Assembly: GCA_038503075.1 (NCBI GenBank) | Contig: JBCAML010000007.1 | Span: 992,001-1,056,000, forward strand | Direction: 5' to 3' | Length of the DNA: 64,000 nt | Source of the DNA: Gyromitra esculenta | Taxonomy: Eukaryota; Ascomycota; Pezizomycetes; Pezizales; Discinaceae | In this document: one piece after another, positions 13,017-24,326 of the stretch | Layout: every line of letters begins with the position of its first letter | Numbering within the stretch: position 1 is the first letter of the stretch | Notes under the pieces: model-generated | What the model was told of the DNA's origin: nothing | Databases searched by the model: none | The model's input: only the letters and a program-made list of their open reading frames with translations | Translations under genes and position numbers: made by a program

Positions 13017-13912
13017 TAGTTTCTTTTTTTGACCCCCTTTTAGATGATTGGGGTGCATCGCATCTCGAGCGATCCCAGTTTCCGCATATTATAAAGCATG
13101 ATGCACCCCGCAGGACTTCAACCCCGTGGCCAGGTCGAGACAGTGCAGCTCTCGGCGCCCAGAAGGCGGATTAGCTTAGATAGATAGATTAATCATACAC
13201 GAGGCGGATTAGCTTGGTATCACACCACATAATAAAATTTGAATCTTTCATTCCAGACCAACAATGCATTTTGATAGTTAGTGGGTGTGCTAATTGACCT
13301 GCGCTGCGATGGATTGGGGTGTTGCTACATACGTATGGTGTAGCACATTAAGGGAATTGTTTGTTGGTCTGGATTGTTTAGTGTGTTTTGGTTTTGGCAC
13401 GAGCGCCTGGTTTTTGACGAAGATAGAGATAAAAGGTCACTCAAATGTATTTTGATACTTAGTTATAGTAGCGGCGGGGATAATTTGGGGAAAGTGCACA
13501 GCAAGCTTAGTAAACTCGGGTGCTGGGGTGCTGGTTTCTTACGGTGGGACTTGGAGCTGTCGGCGAACGGTTAAAATTGATACGGCACCTCAATTAAAGA
13601 AGCCAAGATTGGATAAACCATGCCTTACCTTTTGTGTCCGAGATTTTCCGGAGGAAACTCGGCAGCTTTTCCCAGTTACAGCATATGTGTATGTTTTAGC
13701 AGAAATCGGAGGATGGGGGTGGCCCGATTGGTTCTTTTATATCACGGTGTGTTCACTTAGGTAGCTGGAATCCACGAACTGGTGGTCTGACATTAAGCTT
13801 TATGGTATACCGACTATAGTCTAACTATAGTCTGAACCTAGGCCTAAAGGATTTGCCTTTCGGTACGAGTGCAGAGTCATGAAGAATCACTCTCAAATCG
13901 GCTTCAAGAAAT

Positions 13913-14139
13913 TGTTGGATATATGGAATATATCTATAAGCTTCCTAGTAGCATGTCATCGCTACTAAGGGGGTTGCTCGGGCCGATCTATTCGGCGCCC
14001 AAAGAACCCGCCATAAACCGGTTTATATGGGTCTATCAGGACTATATATATGGGGGCTTTCCCCCATTCTCCTATTCTGTTTTCTCTTTACTACTTTACT
14101 GGATACCGAATATCACATATCTATTCATTATATTCAACA
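13913..14139. mobile_element. Solo LTR 1 (copia-like ends TGTTGG...TTCAACA)
   Basis: A 227-base unit starts TGTTGGATATATGG and ends TATTCAACA, the inverted TG...CA terminus usual for Ty1/copia LTRs. It is flanked on both sides by GAAAT (13908-13912 and 14140-14144). No internal retrotransposon region follows. Confidence 0.75.
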
Positions 14140-14144
14140 GAAAT

Positions 14145-14417
14145 TGTTGGATATATGGCATATATCCATAGGCTTCCTAGTGTCTCATTTGGTACGTCAC
14201 TACTCGGGATACCGAAGACGTTCGGTCAATAGTCTATACTGCTAATGGGGGTTGCTCGGGCCGATCTATTCGGCGCCCAAAGAGCCCCCATAAACCTGTT
14301 TATATATGACTCCATAGGGAGTATATATATGGAGCTCTTCTCCTGTTCGTCTATTCTGTTTCCTCTTCTCTAGTCTACTGGACAGTCAATATATCAGATC
14401 TATTCATTATTTCAACA
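14145..14417. mobile_element. Solo LTR 2, tandem with LTR 1 and sharing the GAAAT
   Basis: A 273-base relative of LTR 1 in the same orientation. It shares the start TGTTGGATATATGG, the central block GTTGCTCGGGCCGATCTATT, and the TTCAACA end. It has about 45 extra bases near 14170-14235 that include the small palindrome CCGAAGACGTTCGG. GAAAT follows again at 14418-14422, so the locus reads GAAAT-LTR-GAAAT-LTR-GAAAT. Confidence 0.75.
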
Positions 14418-14995
14418 GAAATAAAGTTTCGGGCTAATTGTTTCAAGTTGGAGAACAAAGAAGCTACGCTAACACTATCTTAACATCAACTTGCTTCTTC
14501 ATTGATGGTGCCTGTCGCACATATGCTTTAATGTATGGATGTATCAAGATGAAGGGCCAGCTATTTGTTTTCCGGATTTCGACCGAAGACAGTTACTACA
14601 TGCGTGTGATGGATTTCTGAGGCCATGGCCTATTTCAATCATCTTATTCAACATGCCACTTGCTGATGGTAAGAGTATCGCCCAATCATATGAATTCGAC
14701 TGTCTACATGTAATTCAAGCAGGAACTTGTTACGAGCAGCGATATCGTCGAGAAATCGGAAACTAATTAGCCTAGCTGATTCTACATGATAAGCTTGAGA
14801 ATATATATGTATGGAACCAAGATGACAAAGGCTAACAAATATATACATGTACCTACATTTCTTCCTTGATGTGCTCGACATAAACAAATTAGTTCGAACA
14901 TATCTTCCTTTCACACGCACGTGCCAATATATCTCTCTTAGCTTCAAAACTTATATTTTACTTCAAACATTTGGATAGGTAAAACCAGTACTGCA

Positions 14996-16414
14996 ATGGT
15001 TTCCCTTAGTAACTACGCCCGTTGGGTAACAAACGTTTCCTTTCTCCTCGCATTTGTTCTTACAAGTAGTATAACCCTTCCCAGTCTTTTAAATAATCAT
15101 AATGATTAAGCTAACTTGCAAATAGTCTTTCTACTTTCTGGGACTACATCCACGACGCCTGGTGTACGAAATCTCTATGTAGCACAAGTGGAATTAAACT
15201 CCACAAGGTTTGAAACTTTGACGAGTTCATCGAAAACATCGGTAGCCTCAAGCTTATGCAGTTTATCTCAAACACCAACCCTTACGGCAACCGTGACCAT
15301 TAAATCTATAATCAGCGTCTCTACCGCAAAATCTCGAACTTCAAACGCGGGTAGTTCAAAAACCTCGACCCATACACCTTCAACTACTTCGAAGTCAACC
15401 GCCAGGAAGCGGAGCGTGAGCAGCGCAAACCAGAATGATATTTCCAGAGCCTATAAGGAGACAATCACTTTAGTGACTGAAGCCGCCTTGACTCATATGC
15501 CTTCTCCTACTGCAACATCGGTTGTGAATAACTGGGATACGCATTATGGAGGCCGTCATAGTGCTTCTGGGAATTACGAGCGGGACTCCAACGGCGAGGA
15601 TCCGGCAATACTGCCTCGAGAACTTCAACAGAAGGTTCGTGGACTTGATCCCAGCAGTGATGAGGGATCTGTTGTGCTCATTAGTTACTTCGGCTTTTGT
15701 GCTAGCAACGAGACAACTTCCTGGAGCTGCACAAAGAAACGGAATCAGGCACAAACTCTTGAAGGCGCTCCTTTGGATCTCCTTAAACTCGGTGAATCCT
15801 TGCAAGGAGCTATTTCACCACTCCCGCCAATCATCGCCGTCACATTGCAAGGCACCCTCATTATCTTGTCATGCCTCCTTGGCTTTAGATCATCTACGGG
15901 TCTTCAGACGAAATTGGGTAAACTATTCATGGTACTTGCATTTGCCGCATTTAGTGCCTCTATTTTCACCGCTATCCTATTCCAGTCTGCGGCGGGGATG
16001 ATTTATAGTGCCTTTATTACCTCAGATGACATTATTGCTTCAAAAGGAACTGGTGGGATTTCATTGGCTTGGGCCGGGGTATTTTTTACTGGTCTGGCTA
16101 TGGCTGGTGTTATTTGTCTAGTTCTCTTTAGTGATTCTTCGAAAAACGCAAAGAGCCATGCTAAAGAACCATCGATGATATCTAGATTCTTCAAAGCCGG
16201 ACGTCGACAGGAGCAAGATATAGAGATGCCTCCTGTCCGTCGAACATCTCCTCAGAGGCAGATCCAACGCCCCGCGGGAACCGCGAGGGGAGAGCTACAC
16301 ACACAGCAGGGGGGCTTCAGATCAGAGATTCCGCCCCAGAGGGAGTATGTGGAGAGGGCTGAGGATATGAGGCGGGGTAATCCTTCGCTTGGAAACGAAT
16401 GGAATATGATATGA
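14996..16414 (+). CDS. Fig1-like four-span membrane protein
   Basis: Fig1 proteins are claudin-like plasma-membrane proteins that regulate Ca2+ entry and membrane fusion during mating and hyphal contact. Two exons: 14996-15065 and 15126-16414 (intron 15066-15125, GTAGTA...CTAAC...AATAG), giving 452 residues. The splice restores a first membrane span (SFLLAFVLTIFLLSG). A long Ser/Thr-rich loop follows, then the family signature G-F-x-C...C (YFGFCASNETTSWSC), then three spans (about residues 245-265, 280-310 and 325-350) and a basic cytoplasmic tail. Span number and the GFxC...C motif fit the Fig1 family. The loop is longer than in yeast Fig1. A SUR7-like protein is the main alternative. Confidence 0.62.
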
Positions 16415-18318
16415 GATGGCAAAAAAAAAAACACGGAGGATCAATATATAGTGGGATATTATACTTGATTTCGGACGTCCTATTGGGTCCGTGCTAGATC
16501 CGGCGTGATTTATGTAGGACTAATCTTTGTCTAGACTCGATTATATATTTATTTATGATATATCAGTAGTAAATATTTTTGGGGGACGCATAAATAGCGA
16601 GTAAACGGGAGAATATTGGTCTAGCAGGGCTAGAGTTATGACGTGTGAGAAGTACTAATTTATTATGGGCGGGGAGTGAATTATTATCTCGAGAATAGAA
16701 GTAGATGAAAAATAAAAATAAGTCTATAATTTTGAGTGGAAGCCTTGAGAGTTAGGCCCAAGAGCCCTCTGTTCTGGCGTTCCCTTAATGATAGGGTAGA
16801 AATATAAAAATTTCCCACAAACTCCACAAACCTACAAACCTAGGCCTAGGAGGTTTGACTTCTTCCATGATTTTAGAGAATGAAGCCTCGCCTATAACGT
16901 GCTCGAGCTCTAGTCTCGCGCTCGGCAAGAGTATAGCTAGCGCTATTCCTTAACTAAGGCGAATAATTTACGTGCAAAGTGAATATCACTTGTGGGAAAT
17001 AATTACTGTGACCGCGAGTACAGTGTATGACCGTTTTGGGGGGTAGTATTAGCAAACTAAGCTTCATGATCGTTTTTCTTCGCCTAGAACCGGTTCTAAA
17101 AATTTAAGAGACCTCGGATCGCTAAGAGTCTGTGACTTCAAATCCTAATAATCATGCTAAAGGCTTTGTATTTTAGTTCAGTTATACGCTGTTGCTTTGT
17201 TGATAGCGGGACTTGAACGGGAAGTGCAAGGACAAAAGCGGAACAGAGAGGAAGGGGGGGAACTATCACAAGTATGTTTGAAAGGGGTTTCTAGGGGTTG
17301 GGATGTGCGAGATATAGTAGTTGTGTATCGTGGGTTTGAATAAGTCAAGATAAGGTTAAGAGCTCGACTACTATGGCCCATAACTATGAGGTGCTTTATG
17401 AATATTAGGAGCCGCTTGAGCAGATAAGGTGTATGTCTTGAGGTAGCTCTGGAAATCAATTGAAATACACATTACCAGTCAATATTTCTGCCAAGAGATA
17501 TATTGAAGTCTGGTGGGTCCAAAAACGAACATGCAAAAGTTAGGGAGTTGCGCAGAGAGAGCCTATTTTGTGTGCTGACACCTTGTTCTAAGGTTTGCCG
17601 TTGTTGTGACCAGATATACATATCATGCGCTATGCCCGGATTTTACATTAGACCTGCAGGGGTGTAGTAAATATATCTAAGGAGTTTCGTTTCGAGAGGT
17701 AATGAAGGCTAGTAAATTCATCTAGGTGGAAGAGTATCCTGGGAAAACGGCTTGGGATCCAGTGGTGTACAGGAGCATTCTAGAGTAAACTTTCTACGGG
17801 TTTTGTTGCTCTCTCAGCCTAGAAGTAGAGTACTAGTAGGGATATCGAGCATGGAAATCGGTTCATGCTGTTTCAACTAGCTCCCACATCCGTAGCGCCA
17901 ATGACGAGAAGCTCTCATGGGTGAGTCGGTTTCTCTTACCTGTAGCGTTGTGGCTCAGGCAGTTGGATAGCTTTTTTTGGCAAAGTATAATACTCCGCTC
18001 ACCCCTTAGTAAAGTCTTCTTTAGTTTAGACAATGCCCTAGACTAAACGTTCTGTGGAGCTGTACAGCTGCAGTTGCACCCTCGATTTTTTAACCGCAAG
18101 GTAAAATTATCGAAATGCCCCTTTTAAGAACCTAACTTGAGAAGTTCGAAGATATAAATGACGTGAAATAATTGTTAGAATCTAAATACCTCCCGCTTCT
18201 TTTGTAGGGGGGTACTAGATATATATATGTTTATTGATTATAATAACACCGTAAAGGCAAGACTCAAACACAAGACATAATCCATTTGGGTGGCCAATGA
18301 TTACTTATAGTCAGGAAA
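16415..18318. other. Gene-poor, AT-rich stretch
   Basis: No open frame here shows a domain or consistent splicing. It contains the 3' flank of the Fig1-like gene and then sequence with frequent stops in all frames. Nothing recognised. Confidence 0.4.
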
Positions 18319-18398
18319 GCGCCGGTGGCCAAGTGGTAAGGCGTCACACTCGTATATAGACTATGTGAAGATCCTTGGTTCAAATCCGAGTCGGCGCA
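18319..18398 (+). tRNA. tRNA-Thr (anticodon CGT) with an 8-base intron
   Basis: A complete cloverleaf can be drawn. Acceptor GCGCCGG pairs with TCGGCGC (one G-T). D arm is GCC...GGC. The anticodon stem is TCACA/TGTGA, and the T arm is CTTGG-TTCAAAT-CCGAG, followed by discriminator A. The anticodon is CGT at 18351-18353. The loop is too long unless TATAGACT (18355-18362) is removed, which is the standard intron position one base 3' of the anticodon. The result resembles yeast tRNA-Thr(CGT) as I remember it (GGCCAAGTGGTAAGGC). A T run at 18407-18410 can terminate Pol III. Confidence 0.9.
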
Positions 18399-20249
18399 GC
18401 TTTAACTTTTGTTTAGGTTTTTTGGGAAACAGTCTTGGTAACGGATGGCTGCAGAGTTTAGTTTTCGTTTGGCTGCGTATATTATTCCTAGGCTGTCCTA
18501 GCAGGAAATTTTGATGCATTCTACAATCAAATCAGTTATATTTCCAAGAACTTTGGTTACTTTCCACTGAGTTCGTTAGCGTTGGGACTCTAAAGCAAAT
18601 GGTAAGGCAAAGCCTGATTATAGGGAACAATTGATGAGTATGTGTGCTAAACCCATTCGTGAATAACGAGCCTAGCCCTTGGGGGAGAGTGTCGCGCCAT
18701 CATCACCGCTGGCTATGTGTTGCCCTTGAAATACGCGACGACTATGAGGATAGACATATTACAAGTCTGTATCGAGATTCCAAACGAGAAAATAGGTAGG
18801 AATAGCGGTTTTGCTACAAAATTATATATAAATATATAAAATCTTAAGTCGTTAGTGAGAAAACCAGAAAAATAAGTTGATGGTAGCGAATTCGAATTAG
18901 ACTTCTTTTTTGACTGGATCACTCATTCCAAGTCTGGATCAAACTCATGATTCAAGTGGCGATTATGCCATCAAAACTTAGTATGAGACTTATGACAGGC
19001 AGAGAATTTATAAAAGCGGAGTAAAGGTGTTCGAGTTGTTAATATGGCAAGGCTATTTGATCTCCGCAAGTCTTTCTATCGTGAATTAACGATCCTTCAA
19101 TAGCATATGTATTCATCCGTTTCTCATTTATCTCTGAAGCTGCCAAGATCATAATCTTAGATATATTCTACATACATGTAGTAAAGAATATGTTTCACCA
19201 GGTAGCCATCCACAATATACCCCTTTGTCTGGTGGGACATCTAGATTCGGAATCCTCCGCTTGGGCTATAACCAAGCGGCTGTCCCATTGGACAAGGTGC
19301 CCAAACAGAATAAGAGCCTGAAATAGAGCCACTCGACCGCATCCTAACCAAGGGTCCCTGGGCCTATGAGCCACTAAAACAAGAAATACCATGGAAGGGG
19401 TGTCATTTTACTATACACATAGTTCAGATAAATTGTGAGATGGTTTGGACGATTTAAAAGGTCTATATAGTAAAGCTGCTCCTCATCAACCAGTGAGCGG
19501 GCTTTTGGGGAGATCTCAAGTCATCCAGGGATTTGCGATCACTTCTACTGTTTGGATAATTACCTTTCACTATTTCCAGATCATGAACCTTAGAATGTCA
19601 GGTAAAATAGTTCTATGCCTACGAGAGGCCTTCTGATCAAGTTATAATACAGTGGTCTGCATCCCACCAGCGGGAAAATTTCTGGTATTCTGCTCAGTAA
19701 CCAACTGAAGAAGTCAAACACTTTCCTACCTGTGAGAATGATAAGCTCCTAACTCAAAAAGAATACTGGTCCTAAAGGTTAAGATCTTTCAATCGTCTCA
19801 TCATAGGTGCATTGTTCAGCATCTTACTAGGTAGCAGGCTTATCACACTAAATTCCCACATTTCCCCGGCCAGAAGCGTATGCAAAAGTCGACCCTGAAG
19901 TAGTAGAACTCTGTCTTAGTGATCGTTAATGCAGCACCGTTTAGCGAGCTGTCTGGTAGGGCGCTGGGATGAAGGGAGCTTAGTTTATTGAGCATAAGAC
20001 CTCAAAGTGAATACTGGTAGATATTACCCCTCAGCGAAGTCACATTAAGAGCACTACATAGGACAGCGCTATTAGTGGGGTTTAAAGACTTGTTTCAGAA
20101 TCAAGCAAGAATTTCCCCCAATAGTTACGCAGAGTGCACCAAAATCACTGAATACGAACATAGAAATGGTTTCCATTTGATGAAGGCTATTTAGATTAGA
20201 ATCCACTGCTTAAATTGTACCATTCCAACCCCTTGTCCGTGGCGCACTC
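18399..20249. other. Gene-free stretch between the tRNA and the accessory region
   Basis: No supported gene, RNA or repeat. It may hold the outer border of the large accessory element that begins further right, but no terminal repeat was found by eye. Confidence 0.35.
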
Positions 20250-21146
20250 CTAAATGTCACTCTCACTAGGACTATCCGAAGAGTTTTTCTCCTTCTTGAT
20301 CTATTATAAATTCGATTAGCGCTCTAGGTATTTATGATAGGTGAAAATCAAGGCTATTACCTCGTTATCTGGCCGTCCAATTGCCCACGCCTCGGTATGT
20401 TTAACCGATACGACATCGGGGGACATCTGGCTCTTCAAACGACCCGCAAGCTGATTCAGAGTTGTTCGCTTCATATTCGGGACATTGAAGTATTCCTGAA
20501 ACATCTGAAACGTCTGAATAGAGTCCTTCTTTAGATCATTGCGGTAGAACCAAACGAAGCGATGCTGTTCGTTCGTGTACATATGGCGCTTTTGATTCGA
20601 AGAAGACGATGGTGGGGTCTTGAGACTCTTGGTAGCAGCGCCCGTTCTTTCTTGTTCGAGGCCAACACTCGTTAGGTTTTCACCACTGGGGGCACTGCCC
20701 GTGGTGGCAGCAGTTTGAGTTGGCTTACCCTATAGGCGTACCATCATTAGTTAAAGTGAAATTTTACTAGAACCCCACCGGCTTACCTCATTCTTATCGC
20801 CAAACAGGAAAGATTTAGCCCATGGTTCATTATGTGTAGCAGAAACGACTTCTTTTGGCTGTGTTCTTTTGAGCCGACCGACAAGTTGATTTAAGCCGTC
20901 CGAAGAAACTTTTACTTCCGGATTGAAGTAAGTATGAAAGATCTGATGAGTCTTCGTTGCTGTCAGCTTCAAAACAACCCTATGATACCAGATGAACCGG
21001 TGCTGTTCGTTGGTATACATATGCCTGCATGGGACTTTGGCTTTCTTCCGAACTGGAGAATTATTGCTATCAGCATGCGCAGCAGGATTTTTCTCTTCAG
21101 GAGTGACTTCAGATTCGCTAGTGCTCATGCGTCTATGCTTGGCCAT
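20250..21146 (-). CDS. Protein with two tandem copies of an unknown ~60-residue domain
   Basis: Three exons in phase: 20787-21146, 20361-20729 and 20250-20300 (introns 20730-20786 and 20301-20360, both with recognisable branch sites). Product about 260 residues. Two copies of one domain are visible. Copy 1 starts HMYTNEQHRFIWYHR, and copy 2 starts HMYTNEQHRFVWFYR. Each continues with a Lys-rich helix-like segment, F-x2-YFN, LNQL-x-GRLK, and ends at an E-A/P-W motif. A basic NLS-like patch (RKKAKVPCR) precedes copy 1, and a Ser/Thr/Pro linker joins the copies. The aromatic, helical, basic character suggests a Myb/SANT-like DNA-binding fold, but I do not recognise the family. Each copy ends just before an intron at the same place (DKNE| and DNE|), as expected from exon duplication. 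The last exon codes an acidic Ser-rich tail. Confidence 0.7.
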
Positions 21147-22997
21147 CTTAAAATTTTGGACTTGGCTTCGGGGTGATGGGCGAGAAATTCGGTGTCTGGA
21201 AAGGCAAATAAGCAGCGATGTTCAAGAAAGAAAGAAAGGTGGGTCTGCTAGAACACAAAACAGAGAATATATTGATTTAAAATCGTCTGCAGAGTTTTAG
21301 AAGGGGCGGGATAGCCTAGCTCGTCCGTTCCTGGTGCCTGGCAACCTTTCAATGGTCAACAACTTCCATCCATCGAACCATTGATAGATGGGCAGCGATG
21401 CGAACCACGATCGTCCATTCAAAGTTAAATGCTCATTCAAGGTTAGCTCGCTCCTCTCATGAAATTTAATCTGAGATCTATGGTCATATCACCGGCTAGT
21501 CACGATCAACGTGTTCCATTTCTAAATAAAAATATAGAGATTAGCTGAGCCACAACATTTTATTCTCAGGCCACACATATTCCAGAATATGCAGCACCAA
21601 TTTCTTTGACATAAAAAAAAATATCCCATCAGAATATATATCAGCATCTTGGTAACATAAGTAACTATTCCGAAGAGATGAAATTGTGATCATGTACTCC
21701 TGTGTCTCATAGATCGTAGAATTTTATTTTGACGCAACAATGAGCATCACCAGTGTCCCGCTCCACTATTATCATCACGTCTACTATCAGCAGCAATTTG
21801 CATATAGTAACCTAGAAATTAATCCTCATTCTTAGAGAGGCTTATGTTGCGAGTTTTATGGACCACTTTTAGTGTTATATTTGGCCAAAGCCATCTAAGG
21901 TGGGTTACATAGGCCACTCGAGCCCGCTTAATAGCTCTCTACGTATCTTATCAAGAGGAAACCTGTTATGAATATATTTATCCCCATTATTTGGGGTTAA
22001 AGGGCTGTTCGCTTTTTGGGGATGATTTAGGGCTGGATGAACAGTGATTAGCGAAAAAGGTACTTCGTTGCCCCTACCAACATTCTGAGAATATTACGGG
22101 TTTCCTCGGCTAGGCTCGACCCCCTTGCTCACGCTGGAGGATCTATTCCCGATTATATCATATTTAATAGTTCGTTTAATCCAGATTATTGTACAGTCAC
22201 GTTCGTAAAATCCTGGCACCCTACTAATCGTTGATATAAAATTAAATAGCTACGGATCGAACTGGAAAACGGTAATTCAAAAGGGTGGGAAACTATGGAG
22301 ATCCTCAGATGCTGAATAACATCTAACTACCTCACATAACTATTTTCTACAAAAGTTATAGCTTCAATCCGTCGGCAATCGTTCTTAATAGAGACGAGGG
22401 GTGCCAAGACTTTTCGAACGAGACTGTACATGCTAAGAAATTCGAGAGTAATATAGGCTCCTTAAAAACTGTGATTTATTCCGGTGCCAACTTATGTAGG
22501 CAGCCGTTGGTGCTCTGAAGTTTTCCTTAGAGTTTTAACCTAACAACTCTAGTACTATGATTTAGGATTCCTCCTGCCATGTATTTCCCAAAGTGTTAGA
22601 AAGGGGGGTTGGGTGCTACGCAACGGCTTAAGATCCCGGCTGAGAGAGCTATTTAGTAGAAAAAAGCTACACTCATATTGTCTTAGAGTAGATACATCAG
22701 GGCATTGATGCATGCAGAAGAGCTATAACAGGAAAACTACATGTAGTTATCGCTATTCTATGCTGCTTAGTTAATTACTTCCGGGCATGCCTAACTAAAA
22801 CTAAAATTTTAGACTTTGTGGGACTCCGAAAACACACATAATTAATTGGTCTAAGCGCGCCTAAGGGGTTAAGTGCTTGACAGTGGCATAAGAGCTTAAC
22901 TAAATGGGTGATTTGATTAAAAAAACTACCTTCATATTCTTACTGTATATGTAATTCAAAATAATGGTAAGTGCACCTTGACAAAAGCTGCACCAGC
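21147..22997. other. Gene-free stretch
   Basis: No supported gene. AT-rich sequence with stops in all frames. Nothing recognised until the dispersed repeat at about 23 kb. Confidence 0.35.
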
Positions 22998-23230
22998 ATA
23001 GCAAAGCCAGACACTTCCTCTCACATACCCACTGCGTCTCGTTCCACCGGGCGGTTCCAGTGGGGGCCCTTGGAGTTGTGATTTGCTCTCTGGAACGTGC
23101 CTTTTCTGGCGCTGTTCCCCCTTTTCTAGATACCGATGTACCTGAGGGGCAGGGTGCGGAAGATGCTGAGGTAGGGTAACTCTGAAGATAGGGTAACTTC
23201 AGGGCTAGGTGTCTTCTTTCCAGGTACAGT
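22998..23230 (+). repeat. Dispersed repeat R1, copy 1
   Basis: About 235 bases resemble a second copy at 33026-33284 in the same orientation. Shared blocks include AAGCCAGACACTTCC near the left end, CTTTTCTGG-GCTGT-CCCCC in the middle, and GATAGGGTAACT followed by CAGGGC near the right end. Identity is moderate (about two thirds by eye). No terminal inverted repeat or target duplication is obvious, so the class is unknown. Confidence 0.65.
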
Positions 23231-23560
23231 CGTTCACGGGGCAACAGCGAATCCTGTCTAATGGCGAACCAGGGTTTTGGGCCAATAGATGTCTAGGTTG
23301 AGGTGATAACTCTGCAGCTCCGTACTCAAATATACTGTGAAAATCCCTGCTCGCCATCAGACAGGATTCGCCGTCACCCCCTGAACCACTGTATAGGTAT
23401 TATAGTAGAGTATTGTGAGGGCTGGCGAAAAACAAAAAGGGTAAGTTAATATCAAATGAGGTAATAGGAGGATGCAGGCGATAGTCAAACTACAAAAAAA
23501 TAAAACAGGAACGCCAATATGAGAGGTGAGCTGTAATTAGAGGAAGGGGTACGGAATGAA

Positions 23561-24171
23561 CAGGCCTGCAAGCCCATAAGGTGAAGCGGCTCGCTTGCAT
23601 CGCCCCTTTACGGGCTCGCGAGCCCAACATGCAAGCGCCTTAGGCACAACTGCAACGGAGTTAGTTTAAAATGACCCGGGAATCGTGGAAATTGCTGCGC
23701 CATCGTATTTCCTCAAGCCAACGTAACACTGACCTCGTAACCTGGATTCAACTGAACATGCGCGTGCGCTGACAAGGATCGTTTATTAAGACTAGTATGC
23801 TGATAAATCAATTGATTGTCGGGCCACTAAGCCCGCAAGGAAACGGCCTGCTACATGACCCTGGACATACAGGGTCAATTCCATTACGTAACTGGATTGC
23901 ATGTGAAATACTAACGGACACGCATCCGTATCAGGACGATCATATATATCATTGTACGGAGAGCTTTGAGACAAGTTCCCCATCATTATGAACTAGCATA
24001 ACATTCGATGACATCAAATTATTTCTTTGCGTCTGATTGCGCAATGATTTGCACGATTTCCGGTCATTTGTAAACTAACTCCGTTGCAGTTGTCGCAAAG
24101 CTTGCATGTCGGGCTCGTGAGCCCGTAAAGAGGCGAAAAAGCGACGCTTTGTCGACGGGGCTTGCAGGCCC
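23561..24171. mobile_element. Foldback/TIR element with ~130-base inverted arms
   Basis: The left arm (23563 to about 23700) and right arm (about 24045-24170) are inverted copies. They share GGCCTGCAAGCCC, CTTTACGGGCTC, CATGCAAGC, and ACAACTGCAACGGAGTTAGT. The ~350-base centre has no transposase. The CAGGCCTGCAAGCCC end resembles fungal hAT-type termini, but no 8-base target duplication was found. It is a non-autonomous TIR element or a foldback repeat. Confidence 0.65.
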
Positions 24172-24326
24172 GATAGCTGAGGTCAGTGTTACGTTGCGAT
24201 GCGCAACAGATATCGAGTGTATGGAGATATGATTTGCAAGATATAGGGTAGTAACAAAATACATAAATAGCTGTTGTGTTCCCCCAGTACTCGAAGAATA
24301 AACAGTATCATACAATACCTTTTGGA

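Noticed and set aside
17178..17290. Possible tRNA B-box (GTTCAAGTCCC on the minus strand)
   Set aside because: No acceptor or D-arm pairing could be drawn upstream.
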